64,000 nt of DNA from Gossypium raimondii (Eukaryota > Streptophyta > Magnoliopsida > Malvales > Malvaceae), in contig NC_068569.1 of NCBI RefSeq assembly GCF_025698545.1, forward strand, positions 6,138,001 through 6,202,000. Direction: 5' to 3'. Positions 34,118 through 51,800 of this stretch are shown piece after piece. Below the pieces are notes generated by a model. It ran no database searches and was not told where the DNA came from. It was given only the letters and a program-made list of their open reading frames with translations. Both the position numbers and the translations under genes were made by a program. Numbering within the stretch: the stretch's first letter is position 1; each line of letters starts with the position of its first letter.

Positions 34118-35877
34118 AGTTTAGATAATATTCTTACAATTATTTTAGTTACCATTTTCTTAAGATTTTGTATTTGTTGTACAAAATTTAGTGAATCTTA
34201 CTATAATGTGATAATAATATGACAAATTACTTTAAAAAATTAATAAAAATAAATATGTTAACTATTTTTTCTTTCTGGAACTATGACATCTTTTATTAAA
34301 AATTTATAATTTTTGGTTGTAGCCCAATCGGTATGGTACACTTTTTAACGGTTTCGTTATTGATGGGCCTTTATACTGTACATTTTCTTAAAAAAAATCA
34401 TATAAATAGACAAATTAATCACAAACAACACCACCTTGGCCATTATTTCTCTTGACCAATTTGGCATTTTCTCTATGAATTATCGTGTTTTTGGTGACGT
34501 GAAACATGTGCATTTTATTCTAATGACAGACGACGATACAAATTTATATTCGAAATTACAGAAAATTTGTCGTCCTTTCAAATTCAACACCATAAATATA
34601 TTGGTAAATATACAGATAGGTATTTGATTCATTTCCCATTTTTAGCATCTCTATATCTTTTGTTTTTAGCTTCAGAGTCATTCTCCTAAATATGTTTTTT
34701 TTTCTTTATTATTTCTATTTTATTAATTTACCTTATTTATCTGGAATTATCGAGAAATCTATGCATAGTAGTCCCCAAAATTTCTTATGCTAGAATTGGA
34801 GAAATTGATGGATGGTTTTATGCCAGCAAATCAATGTCTTTTAAGAATTTATCTACCTTAAATGGTTGTGAAATCATGGGTATTTTTTTTGGTTAATTGC
34901 ACTAAAAGATTAATCTTCAATATATTTTGATTGAGTTACTATATTCTTTTATCTTACCAATCAATTTAAACGTCGAATGTCCATTTAAATATAACTTTGA
35001 AGAATATATTTAAAATATGAATTTTGGATTAATTGCACTAAATATCTCTAAATTATTAGTCAAAAGATTTTTGAGTTATTAGGTCGTTCCACTAATTTAG
35101 TCATCGTGACATTAAATGTCGGTTTGAATTTAAATGGAACATATTTAAAATACACTAATCAAATTGTAAACATGTGTGTACTTACCACATGAACAACTTG
35201 AATATGAAAATAGATAATATCAACAAAATTTAGGAGGATTATTTCTTTTTTCAATATGCACACATAATTATTCATATAATAATTCGACACACGTATTATA
35301 AATATTCTTCGCATCATATCTGAACACCCAAGCTTACTTAATATTAATATAATTATATTTATTTAATATTAATATAAAATTTTGAAAATATTTGTATATT
35401 TTTAAAACTTTTAAAAATAAGATAAATTAAATTATTTGTAAATATTAAAGGTTAATTTTTCTAAAATTATGACAATTGATATAATATATAAAATTTAAAG
35501 ATTAAATTTATTATTATACCAATTTTTAAATTGCCACGACATGGTGAAGTGTAAAAAAAAAAATTAAATGACCATATATGTAATTTACCTTAACAAAATA
35601 CAATATTTCTTGATTTTCCTTAATACTGTAGTTCATATACAAAGAGATCAATTTCAAAATTAGAAAACTTCAATTCATTTCAATAAAATGGAGGCGTGGA
35701 TGCCTTGCGTTGAACCAGTAAGAATACATTTTTTTAAAAGAAAAGTAAATATATTTGAAAATTGTGTTCAATACGTTTGAATTCTCAAGATCCTCTAAAT
35801 ATATTAAAAACCTAATATAAATAACATGGCAATGCACAACAAAATTCAAGCTACAATAGGAAAAAAGGTTAGTATAA
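34118..35877. other. AT-rich intergenic with transposon-end fragments
   Basis: No gene seen. Two stretches, 34892-34950 and 35030-35110, start 'ggttaattgcactaaa(a/t)' and resemble the end of the MITE at 61874-62165, so they are probably broken relatives. The last 200 bp probably form the 3' UTR of RIN1. Confidence 0.45.
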
Positions 35878-39917
<4,040 letters not shown>

Positions 39918-41002
39918 ATGTTTCCCTTCTGTTTTTGTTTTCCGGCGGAGAAAAAGGGCGAGGCTTTTCTTAAACCCTTCTGCAGCTTTCGCGAATTTGA
40001 AATTTGGATCCTCTGCCTTCTCGCCCTAACTCCTTCTTATGCTCCCTCTTTTTTAACGCGCCACGTGGATTTTGCTTTCCTTGAATCTTTTTAATTTTTC
40101 ATCAATATTTTCCTTCGACCTTTAATTATAATTAGCTTCATTTTGGTAATTGCATTTCTTTTTGTTGGTTTTAGTATTTGAATTTGATAATTAAATTCAT
40201 TTTTATTTTTAAACTTGATTCTGTTAAGATTTGATAATATAATCAGTATTTTTGAAACATGACTAGATTGATTAGTCGACTAATTAAACCGAAAATAGAT
40301 TAATATATTGATCCAAATAAACGGATTGAATTATAAACCATTCAAACCATAAAAATAAAAATTAGAATAAAATTTATAGTTGAACAGATTGAACCAATTT
40401 AATATTTTTATAAAATTTTAATTATTTATTTAATTATTATCGGTCTAACAGTTGAATCGATCAAACCGATTAAATCAATAATCAATAGTCTAATCAATTC
40501 AATCGCTAGTCTAATTATTAAAATATTATATGTGACACTCTAATATTATATCATGTCCAAAAATTATTTATATAATTAAGAACTAAAAAATCTATTATAA
40601 AAAATAATGAGAAAGATTATTCTCTCCTTAAGACATATACTTTTATTTAACGAACAGTTGGGTTACAAACAATACAAGCAGGGAGGCTTGGATCCACTGT
40701 CCATTGGACCGAATACAACAACACTACAAGATAGTCCGAAATGGGGAAATTAGTGTATAAAAATTAAATCTATATAGGAGAGGGACTAATAATAAATTTT
40801 CACCTTCTTTTTACGTATTTCAACAAATGAAAAGAGAGAATGAAAGTAAAGCTGATTTAACGGCGAGTAGCCGGTGCTGTTAAAGTGGGGGAAAATATTC
40901 TTTAAAATAAAAGGATAACGCATTTTCCAGTTCTAAATGCTTGGCGGCAGTGTAGATATTTATGCGTTTGCCACCAAATTCACAAAAAAGAAGCCATCCC
41001 CA
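39918..41002. promoter_or_regulatory. shared spacer between divergent RIN1 and plastid-protein genes
   Basis: These 1.1 kb separate two genes transcribed away from each other. A CCACGT core lies at 40062-40067 near RIN1. The middle (40230-40520) is AT-rich and holds a decayed 'ggtctaacagttgaatcgatcaaaccg' repeat similar to the one at 20700-20900. The two genes may have separate promoters at either end; I see no clear TATA box for either. Confidence 0.4.
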
Positions 41003-44000
41003 ATGGACACTCTTTCAGGGTTTGCTTTCATCACCAACTGCAACACTTCTTCATGTACAAGATTCTCTCTCCTTCCTCCTCATCAAAGACCACCACTTTC
41101 CAGAAGAAACCCCACTGTCTATGTCTTGAAAACAAGCTCTTCTTCAGGTAACATTTTCACCCATCACATTACACTTTGGATTTTGAGTTTCATGGTTATT
41201 TGGGTTCATATTTGATATGGGTTTCTTTTCAAGTTCAAGTATGCTTTTTTTCCCGGAGGGGGGGGGGGAAGGGGTTGAGGAGGGTTTATCATCTTGTGGT
41301 AAATTAAAGATGAATGTTTTCATGGATAAACTACCTTTTACTTTATGATGAATTTTATTGTTATATCATAATAGTAATGGGTACTAATTGCATTAAATTG
41401 TATCTAATTCCGCATGCTGCAATTTCTTTATCGTTCTGTCTTTGAATCATTCATATAAATAAGTGAATTCTTCTACTAGGGAATTCCCACCATTGTGTTT
41501 CAGCTTAGAGGTTAAGACTTTAGTGTTTGAGTTATAATGATAATATTTATATGATTGTGAATTGCTGATAGATGGTCATTTAAATTTCTATCCTCTTTTT
41601 TTTTTTTTTATAAAATTGTCAGTGAGTGAATCTGTAGAAGAGAACGTTCTGGAGATGTTCTTCAAGGATAGAGAAGTAAATGGAGATTTTGTCTCCAAAG
41701 TTTCGGACATGCTATGGCAGAGAGAGGTTCTGAAAGTTGTTGATACCGATGCCAGTGAACCAGCTGGCACTGCTGAGCAATCACAGCAGGTACAAATATA
41801 GTGTTCTCTTTGCTTTCTATTGCTGACATGATTTTAGTTAAACATGTTGGTATGCCCATGCAATTATAGTGAATCTTCAACTCCCTTAGCGGAACCTCTT
41901 CTTTCTTACTGTTTATCAGTCTCATATAAGAGGGTTGACTTGCTTTTTCTTGGGAGGAGGAGAGAGGGGATTTCTTTTCCTTGTGTGTAGTCTCTCCATG
42001 GTTGCTTATTTCATTAATGAAGCCATTCAATTCACTCATGCTTTTGATCCTAAATATGTGTAGGTCATTGAAAGTGATGATGATAGTGGGTTTTTGAAGC
42101 TGTCAAGAACTCAAGAATGGTTATTAGGTGACAATTCTGCACCAAGGAATAAGAAAGCCATTGCCAAGGTCTGCCTTTTTATTCTCCCCTGTCCCCGGTT
42201 ATCATTTTGCCCTATGCTGTCCATGTTGGTAGCTCTATGCTTAAATATATTAAAATGCACTGTCAAAGTGACACACATGTGCCAATAAGGGACTATTGCT
42301 TGGCCAAACCTAATCAAGTGATTCAGAAACATGTTAACCAGGTGGCTCTCAGGTATCATGTATAGGGCAGAATCCAATGGATTAAAGGCCTATATGTTTT
42401 GTCAGACTTGGCCAAATTTTAAAATTGAAAAGATGAAATTCACAACATTTATTAGCTTAGGAAAAAAGACTTGTCAGCCTGATGAAACAGATCAATCTTT
42501 TTTGTTATTAATCCTTGTGTATGAACAGGTGTTGCAGGATGACGGTGAAAGAAGGAAGAAACTGAATCTTCTAAAATATGAAGCTGTATGCTACTCATCA
42601 GAATTCTCAGTTAGTTGTAGGGCTTTATTTTTCTATATTAAGTTATTTCTGTAATGCATCAAGGACTGGAAAACTGGAAAGATGTTTTAGTTGCAAACCA
42701 TGAATAAGTCTTGCATCAGACAATTGTTAAATTTTTTTGAAAGGTGCTAATTGTTTGTCATTTAATCTTGCAGCTCAAGAGGGAATTAACACTTTTATCA
42801 GTTGGAATTGGGACAGCATGCAGTGGGTACTGTTTGATAGTGTTATCATTTCAGGTAAAATAAATATTCACCAAAACCTGTTGTGCTGTGGGGTGTGATG
42901 TATTAAATTGATGGTATGTATATTCTTTCAGTACAGTCTTTATCAGTTGTGCCCTGCATTGGCCATACTTCCTTTCCTTCTATGTCTAGGAGATATGGCT
43001 TCTACAGGGGAAAAAGGAGATTTTTAGAAATTTTTACATGTATTATTATTGGTTCCCATAGAACTAAGTTTTAATATTGTGCAGGCTGCTGTTAGTTATG
43101 CAATTGGGGTTCTTTTCAGGTTAGTTGCTACATTTCTAAATTAGGTTATTAATGTTGAATTAACTTTAATGAGTTAAATAGGTAATTAGTCGAGGTTTAA
43201 GCCCCCATCTTTCCACAAGTGTACTTAGCAGATATGTATATTTGGACTGAAAAAGTACCATTATTATCTTATTCAGAGAAGAAAACATCACATACATGAT
43301 TCATCCACTGGAGTAACAGGTGGATGCTTTAATCTGAAGCACAGTGGCTTTATTCCTATTGAAATCATCAGGGGCCTAATAAAACTTTTATCCTCAAAAG
43401 TCAGTTTTACATGGAGTTCAACTTCATTGACTTGGAAAAGCCGATTAGTGTCTGTTGATGATATCTTTTAATTGATCAGAATTTTAGTGAGCTCAACTTA
43501 TGGACAAATGTTGCTCGTATGCTAATTTCTTGAGCAAAGGACGAAGAGAGATACTGTATCATTATTGTTTTTGTCACCCTTGTTAGTCTTTTAACCTAGT
43601 TCATTTTCTCAACAGTTGCTTATACCTCCAGCTCTTATACCAACATGCGGACGGCCTATCAGAGGAAATGGTTCCTCAGATTTTCAAGCAAAAGAAATCA
43701 AAGAAGTATCTCTACAAACTCCTTTTTTTATCTCTTTTCATAGTAGTTGTAAGTGAATCCTTTGTTCTCTTTGCTTGCCTTCAACAATATTCGTTTTCTT
43801 AATTTCAGAATAGGAATAAGAAGTGAGGACTTGCAAGACTTCTTTGAGAGAACAATTAAGGGTAGTGGCATTGCTCTTTCTTCTCCCAGACTAGTGATTC
43901 CAGCTGCCGTATATGGATTGTGGATCGTGTCGCACAAATTTTTGGCCAATGATTTCTTTGATTTCCAGGTAGCTTTTAGATGTTTTTCTTTTTATATAAT

Positions 44001-44352
44001 AATAAGCTGACGTGCAATGTCCTGCATACAGTTATTGCTTATGTTGCTCCGACTCTCCAAAGACCTTTCAAATGCATGGAAAAAGAAAAATTAAACATAA
44101 CACTTACACTTGAGTCCGAGTAACATAGGATAATGACCCGTTTGTGAAATCCAAAAACAGTCGTGAACTTTGAAACATGGCGACAAGTACTTTGTATTGT
44201 CATTTATGGTTTTTGGTGCTTGTTCTTCGCAGCTTGTGCCTGCAATGCTTGGGATGTTTGCATACAAGGCAGCTGCTCTTGTTCAAGTATACAGAGATAA
44301 CGAAGACCTGCAGTTTGTCTTTCCTGAAAACGAGGAACAGTCAAATAAATGA
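41003..44352 (+). CDS. chloroplast membrane protein with ATP-synthase-I-like (CGL160-type) domain
   Basis: Nine exons: 41003-41147, 41623-41789, 42064-42168, 42529-42585, 42774-42854, 43085-43119, 43616-43705, 43809-43968, 44233-44352; in frame, 319 residues. The first 50 residues (MDTLSGFAFITNCNTSSCTR...) are Ser/Thr-rich and basic, as in plastid transit peptides; an upstream in-frame ATG at 40937 is less likely. A hydrophilic part (about 50-160) is followed by four predicted membrane helices at about 163-184, 186-205, 255-272 and 281-298; LVPAMLGMFAYKAAALVQ resembles the LIPMLVGFFTYK end of Arabidopsis CGL160, which helps assemble the CF0 ring of plastid ATP synthase. Assignment to the AtpI/Unc-I-like superfamily is reasonable, but exact orthology is not settled. 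The short exon 6 (35 bp) is well supported by frame. Exon 4 could instead start at 42538. Confidence 0.85.
41258..41283 (+). other. G-rich tract in intron 1, possible G-quadruplex
   Basis: About 110 bp after the first donor site, a run of 12 or more G followed by GGGG and GGAGGG occurs on the coding strand, in an otherwise AT-rich intron. G-runs of this density could fold as a quadruplex in the pre-mRNA; not shown by sequence alone. Confidence 0.5.
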
Positions 44353-45871
44353 GTCTCCAATTTTTTGCGTGTTTTGATCCAATACTTCCAACACTACCTG
44401 GTTGGTGCCATACAGTCTGGAATTCGACCACCTTTTGATGATTCAAACAAGAAAACCATCCAAACAACTTAATAATTCAGTTTCTACATCCATGGGCTGG
44501 TTAGAGCGGATTGCGGTGGATGAATACTGGATTGCTAGCAAAGTCTTCAATGTCCATTCAACCGTATTGATGCTTTATTGTGTATATTTTCTAAGTTCCA
44601 AGAATGAATATGATGCTCAAAATCCATGCATTTTTGTAATGTGATTCATTTTGACGTTGAGCTTTTCATGATCAGTTGGCGTTTGGTCATTTTGTCGAAT
44701 AAAAAATGTAGGGTAAACTCCATTTATCTGGGGTTTTTTTTCTTCAATTTTTTAAAATATTTTTATTGGACATATATTCGGGATAATGACTTTTTTAAAT
44801 GAAATATTTATATTTAGCACCTGCAGCCAAATTCATAATTAAGGATAAATTTTAAATAATTTAAAACTATATGTTGAAATGATGATAATAAAGCATTGTA
44901 AATAATTCAAATTTAAAATTAATGTCCGGTTTGATTTGTTAAGTGTAATAAAATGAGGAAATGCTTATTTATCGGATAGTAATAAAATCGCTATAAGCTA
45001 ACCTTTTTTTTTAAAGATATATCAAAGTTAATTAATATAATCATAATTTTCAATTTTATAAAACTGAATATTGTTTTATAAAATGAATATATTTGAAAGA
45101 AATTGAAAATGGAATTATATATTTTAAAAATAAAGAAGAAAGAAAACACATTAGTTAAAAAACATGCTGGAAATAGGAGAATAAAAAAAGAAAACTATGG
45201 TAGTGAAAGTTGAAATCGGGTTAATATTTGATATAATATCTCTAATTTTATAAAAGAATATCTATGAAAATTTTAACTTCACAAATAAGTTTAAATAATA
45301 TCGTATTTTTAATTTCTTTAAAAACTTTAATTTTTATTATTTTATTACACTTCAAAGAGGTATGAATCACACATTTAATTGGGGAAGTGCTTGAAACAAA
45401 TTCCATTGAAAGTTACCATTTCAAGTGTAAAAACTTCCCCCAAAATTGAGGAAAACGTAAGTATTTAGTTATTTTCACAAATAAATAAGTGAGTAATGTT
45501 TTTTTAAAGAAAAATAAGTGATTAGTGTTTTGTTTTGAAGGTGTGATTAGTGTTAATTAACTTACTAAGAAGTCTATTACAATGTTAATATTCCTAATTT
45601 CCTACAAACGAAGCATAATTGTTATTTTTATTTTGTTGAATTAATCACTTCAACTTATTTTTTTTAACGAAAGAAAAGGAAATTACTTTACATTATCTGA
45701 TTATTATTTAATTAATCACTTAAGTAATAAACACTTGAATCACATAAAAGTCCAAACGAATCTGACAAACTGCATGTTGGAAATGGAAGCAGCTCCACCC
45801 CATTAAACAATTACTGAATCCAAATTTCTCTTTTCCACTCTCTCCATACCCTAGATCCAATCTCTCCTCCC
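44353..45871. other. 3' UTR of the plastid-protein gene and AT-rich intergenic
   Basis: The first 300 bp are probably 3' UTR (an AATAAA-like AATAAAAAATG is at 44699). The rest is AT-rich without frames. The last 80 bp before 45872, rich in CT ('cttttccactctctccataccc'), are likely the leader of the nicalin gene. Confidence 0.5.
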
Positions 45872-48800
45872 ATGGTGCTCTCCAAGAACTCCGGTGGTCA
45901 CCGGGGGATGCAAGAATCGATGTACTCAGTGATCGCTCTAGTCTTCATTTTAGTAGCTTGCGTCGAACTGTGCGATGCGGCCGCCGCCATCGACGTTTAC
46001 CGTCTAATCCAATACGACATGTCCGGTTCTGCTTACGGATCTCGCTTCGCGGTTCTCAACCACCACGCCGCCTCCTTGCATTTCCCTCCTGGCGCCGATC
46101 TTTCCAGAGCCGTCCTCATCATCCCTCTCCGTGAACTGAACATCACTTTTGTTCGAGGTTCACTTTCATTTCAACAATTTAATTTCTACTCTTCTGTTTT
46201 TAGTCTTCTTGAGATTAATTAAACCTTTTACTTTTGGTGTTTGGCAGAATATATCAATCAGAAAAAGCCGTTAGGAGGGTTGCTATTTTTGCTTCCTGAC
46301 ATATTTAGCTTTGAAAATGGAGGGAATAAACAAGTTCATGAAAAGGAGAAACTGAAAAATCTACTGGCAGAGCTGGAACAGTTACTTATACATGCAAATA
46401 TACCCGTGAGTGTAACAGAGATTATATTTCTTAGGGTTAAATTTTGTCTTTATGCAAAATTATTACTTGCCACTATATGCCTGCATAAGTTTCCATGTTA
46501 TTTAGTTTTTTGGTAAATACTATGCCTTGAGACTGAAGCTTCCTCATTTGCTAAGCTAATTTTGTTTAAGATCTGAGTTCTTTAACTTGACTGTTTACAA
46601 GGATTATATTTTGTCGGTTGGAGTATTATTTTGTCTCCGTTGATTGAGACTGAATCAAGTGTAATGTTTTTCCTTAGCGTAACAATTTTAATGCATTGTT
46701 ATTAACCTATACCAGCATTTGCATCATAATTGAAGTTGATTTTGACCTTGTTTGCTTATTGTTTTTAACACTATCCAATTACTTTAACATCATTCCAAAA
46801 TCCTGCCAGTCCAAAAGACTTGGATTCCTGTTTCTTGCTCCATGCTTCCATCTTAAGCAGATACCTGTTGTTGACTAGTTTTCATATCAACTAATTGTTT
46901 AATTGGAAAATGACATAAACTTTGAAATTTCTTCCTAAAACATGCCTGATATATGTAACTCCAACATCAATGCTTATTCATATGAGCGAACTCTTTTCTA
47001 TTGCTATTCTAGCATCATTGGTAAGCTTTTTCTAAAAATTAATCATACTGTGATATATGCTTAAGTCTCGTACTCGTTGGTTTCCTGAAGGACATTATCA
47101 TCTTATGTTCCAGTAGTGTTATCAGCTAGGGCTGACATCTGTCCTTTAGTTCTCTGTGTTCGCTTTTTGTGCTCTGTGTGAAAATGATTTTTAGAATTAA
47201 ATCCAAGTTAATGTTGTTCTTGTGACTCCAAATGAAACCTTTGTTACTTCTCATTTAAGGTAGGAAAATTACAAGAAAAGAGAAAACTTTGCTACTTCTC
47301 AACTCTTGATTTTTTTTTAATGTCCTTTTTATGCTATAGTTGTAACTTCATTGTGGGGATCTTGTGCTGCAGTATCCTGTTTATTTTGCTTTTGAGAATG
47401 ATGAAATTGATACTGTCTTGGTGGATATCAAGAAGAATGATGCGATTGGTCAACCTGCTACTGCAACTACTGGAGGGTCAGTTCATAGTTTTTTTGGCTT
47501 AAAATTGATACTATATATCCAATTGTTGTATAAGGATGCTCGTTTGATGTCAGGGAACAGATCTAGCCTGAACTCTTACCTGTTTTCAACGAGGGATAAA
47601 ATATATTACCTGTTTTTCTTGTTTTATTTCTCAAAATATTGTTGAATGATCATTTTCCAGCTTGAGGCCCAAAGAAGCGGTTCACTTATTTTATTCATTT
47701 ACATTTCTACTTTAATCTTACACCATTTTTGCTTATTTGTGTTTTCGTTATTCATTTACCTTGGTTGTAAATTTATATGTAAATAAGTAAATATGGCTCC
47801 ATCTCTATTGTGATGTGTTTTTAGTTGGTTCTTGTGTATTCTTTAGTTCATTTTGTTGTTGAAATTGGTAAGAATTCATGTTTAATCCAACTCATCTTGT
47901 GAAAAATTCAGATACAAGCTTGTTATCCCAACACCTGAACCGAAGAAAGTTGCATCTCCCACCATCACTAATATTCAGGTGTGTGTCAAATTTTATTTTA
48001 TTTTTTTTGTAACTTTTCTAAATGAACAAAAAGAGTTGCAACTGATTGCATAGTAGAGAAAAATCACATGGCTGCTTCTTGCATACAGTAATAATGAGAC
48101 ACATGTAGCATAAGGAAGACAGCCACCTGGTTTTGCTTTTATCATATGAAAGAATACTAGTTATGTTTTAAAAGAAAGAACCTTATTGCCTTCTTACCCT
48201 GGGAACAACAAAATATATATCATTGCTTCTTTGAAGTTACATAACTTCATTTCAATTGTTGCTCACTCCATCTTCATATCATATGTTTGTCTTGTAAGAT
48301 ATTTTGGCGTCAGATATTGGTATGTTTAATTTTTCTTGAGCTAGTTTTATTGCGTGTATAATCTGGGGAATCTTGAATATGCGTTAATGGTTGTTTTCTG
48401 GAAGAAGTTTTCACTCTGGTAATTCTGCTGTGGTAACAGGGGTGGTTGTCTGGCTTGAAAGTTGATGGAGATACAAATCAACTTCCAACGATTGCTATTG
48501 TGGCATCTTATGATACTTTTGGGGCTGCTCCTGTATGTATTTTATTAATTTTCAGTAAAGAAAATCAGCTTCAATTATCCAAATGAAGGCACCATAATTT
48601 TTTTTAAACATGTAGGCATTATCAGTGGGAAGTGACAGCAATGGGAGTGGCGTTGTAGCGCTTCTTGAAATTGCTAGGTTATTTTCTCTTCTGTACTCAA
48701 ATCCTAAGACAAGAGGAAGGTACAATTTACTTTTTGGCCTGACATCTGGTGGACCATATAACTACAATGGAACTCAGAAGGTAATTCATTTTCATTGATG

Positions 48801-51800
48801 AACTGAATTTTTATCATCTCTTTCAGTGGCTTGTATATCTTTCTGATTAGTTACTTTTGTCATTGTTTTGGTTGCTTTGGTCATATAATTATCATATTTT
48901 ATGCAGTGGCTTCGGAGTTTTGATCAACGTTTACGCGAGAGTATTGACTATGCTATTTGTTTAAATAGTATTGGTTCTTGGGATAATGAATTGTGGATTC
49001 ATGTGTCTAAGCCTCCAGAGAATGCCTACATTAAGCAAATTTTTGAGGTAAGCGGGTAGCAATTAGAATAATAGGTCTTGAATGCATTATATGATGTTTT
49101 CTTTCCATTGGCAAGAATCTGATAAGTGGTGTTATTGAAGGGTTTCTCTAATGTGGCAGAGGAGTTGCATATCAAAGTTGGCTTGAAGCACAAGAAAATA
49201 AACATCTCCAATCCTCGAGTAAGTTGATATATGTATATATTTCAATGTTTGAACCATCTTCTGTCACCAGTTTCTGAAATTAAGGACATATCCTATGTTT
49301 TGATAGAATATTATTACAATCAACTTCATCTATGAGGTGCTTATGAAACTTCAAAATTTCATGTATCTATGAATGAATTTATTTTTGTGGTTTTCCAAAA
49401 TTGCAGCAGGAACCCCCCTTTATGATCCTGTGGCCTATCTTGCACATAAAATCTTTTCTAGAAAATGGTTAACTCATACTTGAAATATATCTGTTAAATC
49501 TGAACTTTTTGCTATCGTTGATGAAATATGATTTTACCAAATGACATCACACATGAAGGTGCATTACATCTATTTATGAGAACATTTATGGATAGATGTA
49601 AGGATGCTCTGCTATTGCATTTCTGCTGTTTAGATCAGGTAATAAAGTGGTTAAGCTGCTGTAGGTAGCTTGGGAGCATGAACAGTTCTCAAGGCTGAGA
49701 GTTACTGCTGCCACTCTTTCTGAAATTTCGACTGCTCCTGAACTCCTACAAGGCACTGGAGGTCTGTTTGATAGCAGGTAATATTTTCAAACTTAAGCCC
49801 TTATTATCAAATTTTCAGTTTGTGTCTGTGTGTTTGAGACTAGTTGCTGAGAACTTGACTATTTTGCAGACAATTTGTGAATGAAACTGCAATCACTAGA
49901 GGTGTAAAGTTAGTTGCTGAAAGTCTTGCGGTAAGATCAAACGATCTGCAAGTATATATTTGATTTGGTGTTCTTATTGCCATTCTTGATAAGACTGTGC
50001 TTGCAATACATAACCCCTCGCCCCTCCTGTTTGTATGAGTTAGCATAAAGAATTGGAAATCTATCTTGTAATATTTATGAGAACCTGGTACCTATTGGAA
50101 GGGAATGTGTAGACTGTGGACCAATGACATCTGTGTCTGGTCTCTACCAAAGCAATGCTAAGTGAGAGAATGACATGAATATTTATCATGTGATGCTCTT
50201 GTGTGGAATGTACTACTGGATATGCATGTGTAAGCATAGAAGTGAAAATTTATCCCGCTGCATGTTATTACCTAGGATAAATTATTTACAATTCTCACTG
50301 GAGGAAAATTATAGCATTACATGTATGCTGATGATTGTTGTGATTTAGTCTTTTGGACATTCGAGGCAAAGGCCCTGCCCTTGTAGGATGGAATTGGGGG
50401 AATGTCTGGGAACATGTGTGGAAAGTATGATATAGACCATGCTTTTGCTGGTCAATTTCTGGATACAGTACAATGGTATATGATCCATGCAAACCAACCA
50501 GTTACTCTGCAAAGGCTTTATCTTGACCATTGCTTTTTTGTTGTTTTATACGCATAGTAAGAGTATTTAGATAGTTGCCAACTTGTGTGCAAAGACTTTA
50601 AGCTTTTAGATAGTTGCCAACTTGTGTGCAAAGACTTTAAGTTTTAATCATTTGCTCGTGCATGAATACATACTTTTTATTTTAAAATTGTCATCACTTT
50701 TTGCAGAGGCATATCTATGGCCACCAGGGAAAAAATGTCCAAATTTTTGCAGATGGCGGTAGTTTGGCTGTAAATCCTGCTTATATACAATCTTGGCTGG
50801 ATCTTTTATCACAAACACCTCGTGTGGCTCCATTTCTTTCAAAGAATGACCCTTTTGTCATGGCTTTGAAGAAGGTTTATCACCTGTTCCTTTTCTTGAT
50901 CTTCTCCTTTATGTTTCAGTTTCTTTCTTTGAGATGATGATTTGCGCTTTAAGAATTGAGTTGATTTTCTTCAGAGTTGAATTAGGTTTAAAGAATCAAA
51001 TATATGATATTTAAGATAGGGGGATTGTCAAATGTCTTGGATAACTGCTCTTCCAATTGGGAGTTTGATGAAAGAAACACTTTGCTTCTATGAAAGAAAG
51101 TTGAATGTACCATTACAAAGCAATTGTAAAGAAAAGAAAGTATGTGTATTTCATTCCAGCTTGCATCACTTCAAAACTTGTACTCTCTTTTACCAACCAC
51201 ATAAACTTCCAAGTATCATTATCAGTAAATATAACAGAACAAACTTTTGGATAAGGATTTATGGTAAGTGGTGAAAACACTAGAATGACTTGCCACGTGC
51301 TTTCTTTAACTTTCAGTTCTGATTGCTGTTCGTCTCACTCTATTGCAGGAATTAGCTGATCATACCGATGAAGTGAACATGCAACATGAGGTTCTTGAAG
51401 GGGTATTCACTTTCTATGATTCAACTAGTGCTAGGCTTAACATCTATCAGGTATTTACTATTGTTTGAATTAACTTTTTTTGTGTGTGTGCGCGCGCGCA
51501 TGCGCAAGGATGATGAATGCATTAGACGACTGACAGATTGGTTGGGACGTACATAGACAGAATTAATTTCTGTTTACCATTGCCCATTCAAATAATGACA
51601 GGTTCAATCGTGGTGTTGCAGGTTGCTAGTGTAACATTCGACTTGCTGTTACTTCTCGTGTTGGGATCATATTTGATAGTGCTCTTCAGTTTTCTTGTCA
51701 TCACAACTAGGGTGACTCTTTATTCACTATTAACCAGTTGTTTTAAATCGCAAAACAGTGTTTAGGATATTTAAGAAAAAACTAATTTAATGACGACGCT

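Noticed and set aside
34321-34350. Sequence 'tagcccaatcggta' resembling a tRNA A box, possible SINE
   Set aside because: No B box at the right distance and no tRNA-like fold could be drawn.
42094-42654. Frames of 88-107 codons around exons 3 and 4 of the plastid-protein gene
   Set aside because: They run through introns with clear GT-AG borders; the exon model gives one continuous protein of the right size.
43728-44010. Opposing frames over exon 8 of the plastid-protein gene
   Set aside because: The plus frame is exon 8 read into its introns and the minus frame is its antisense shadow.
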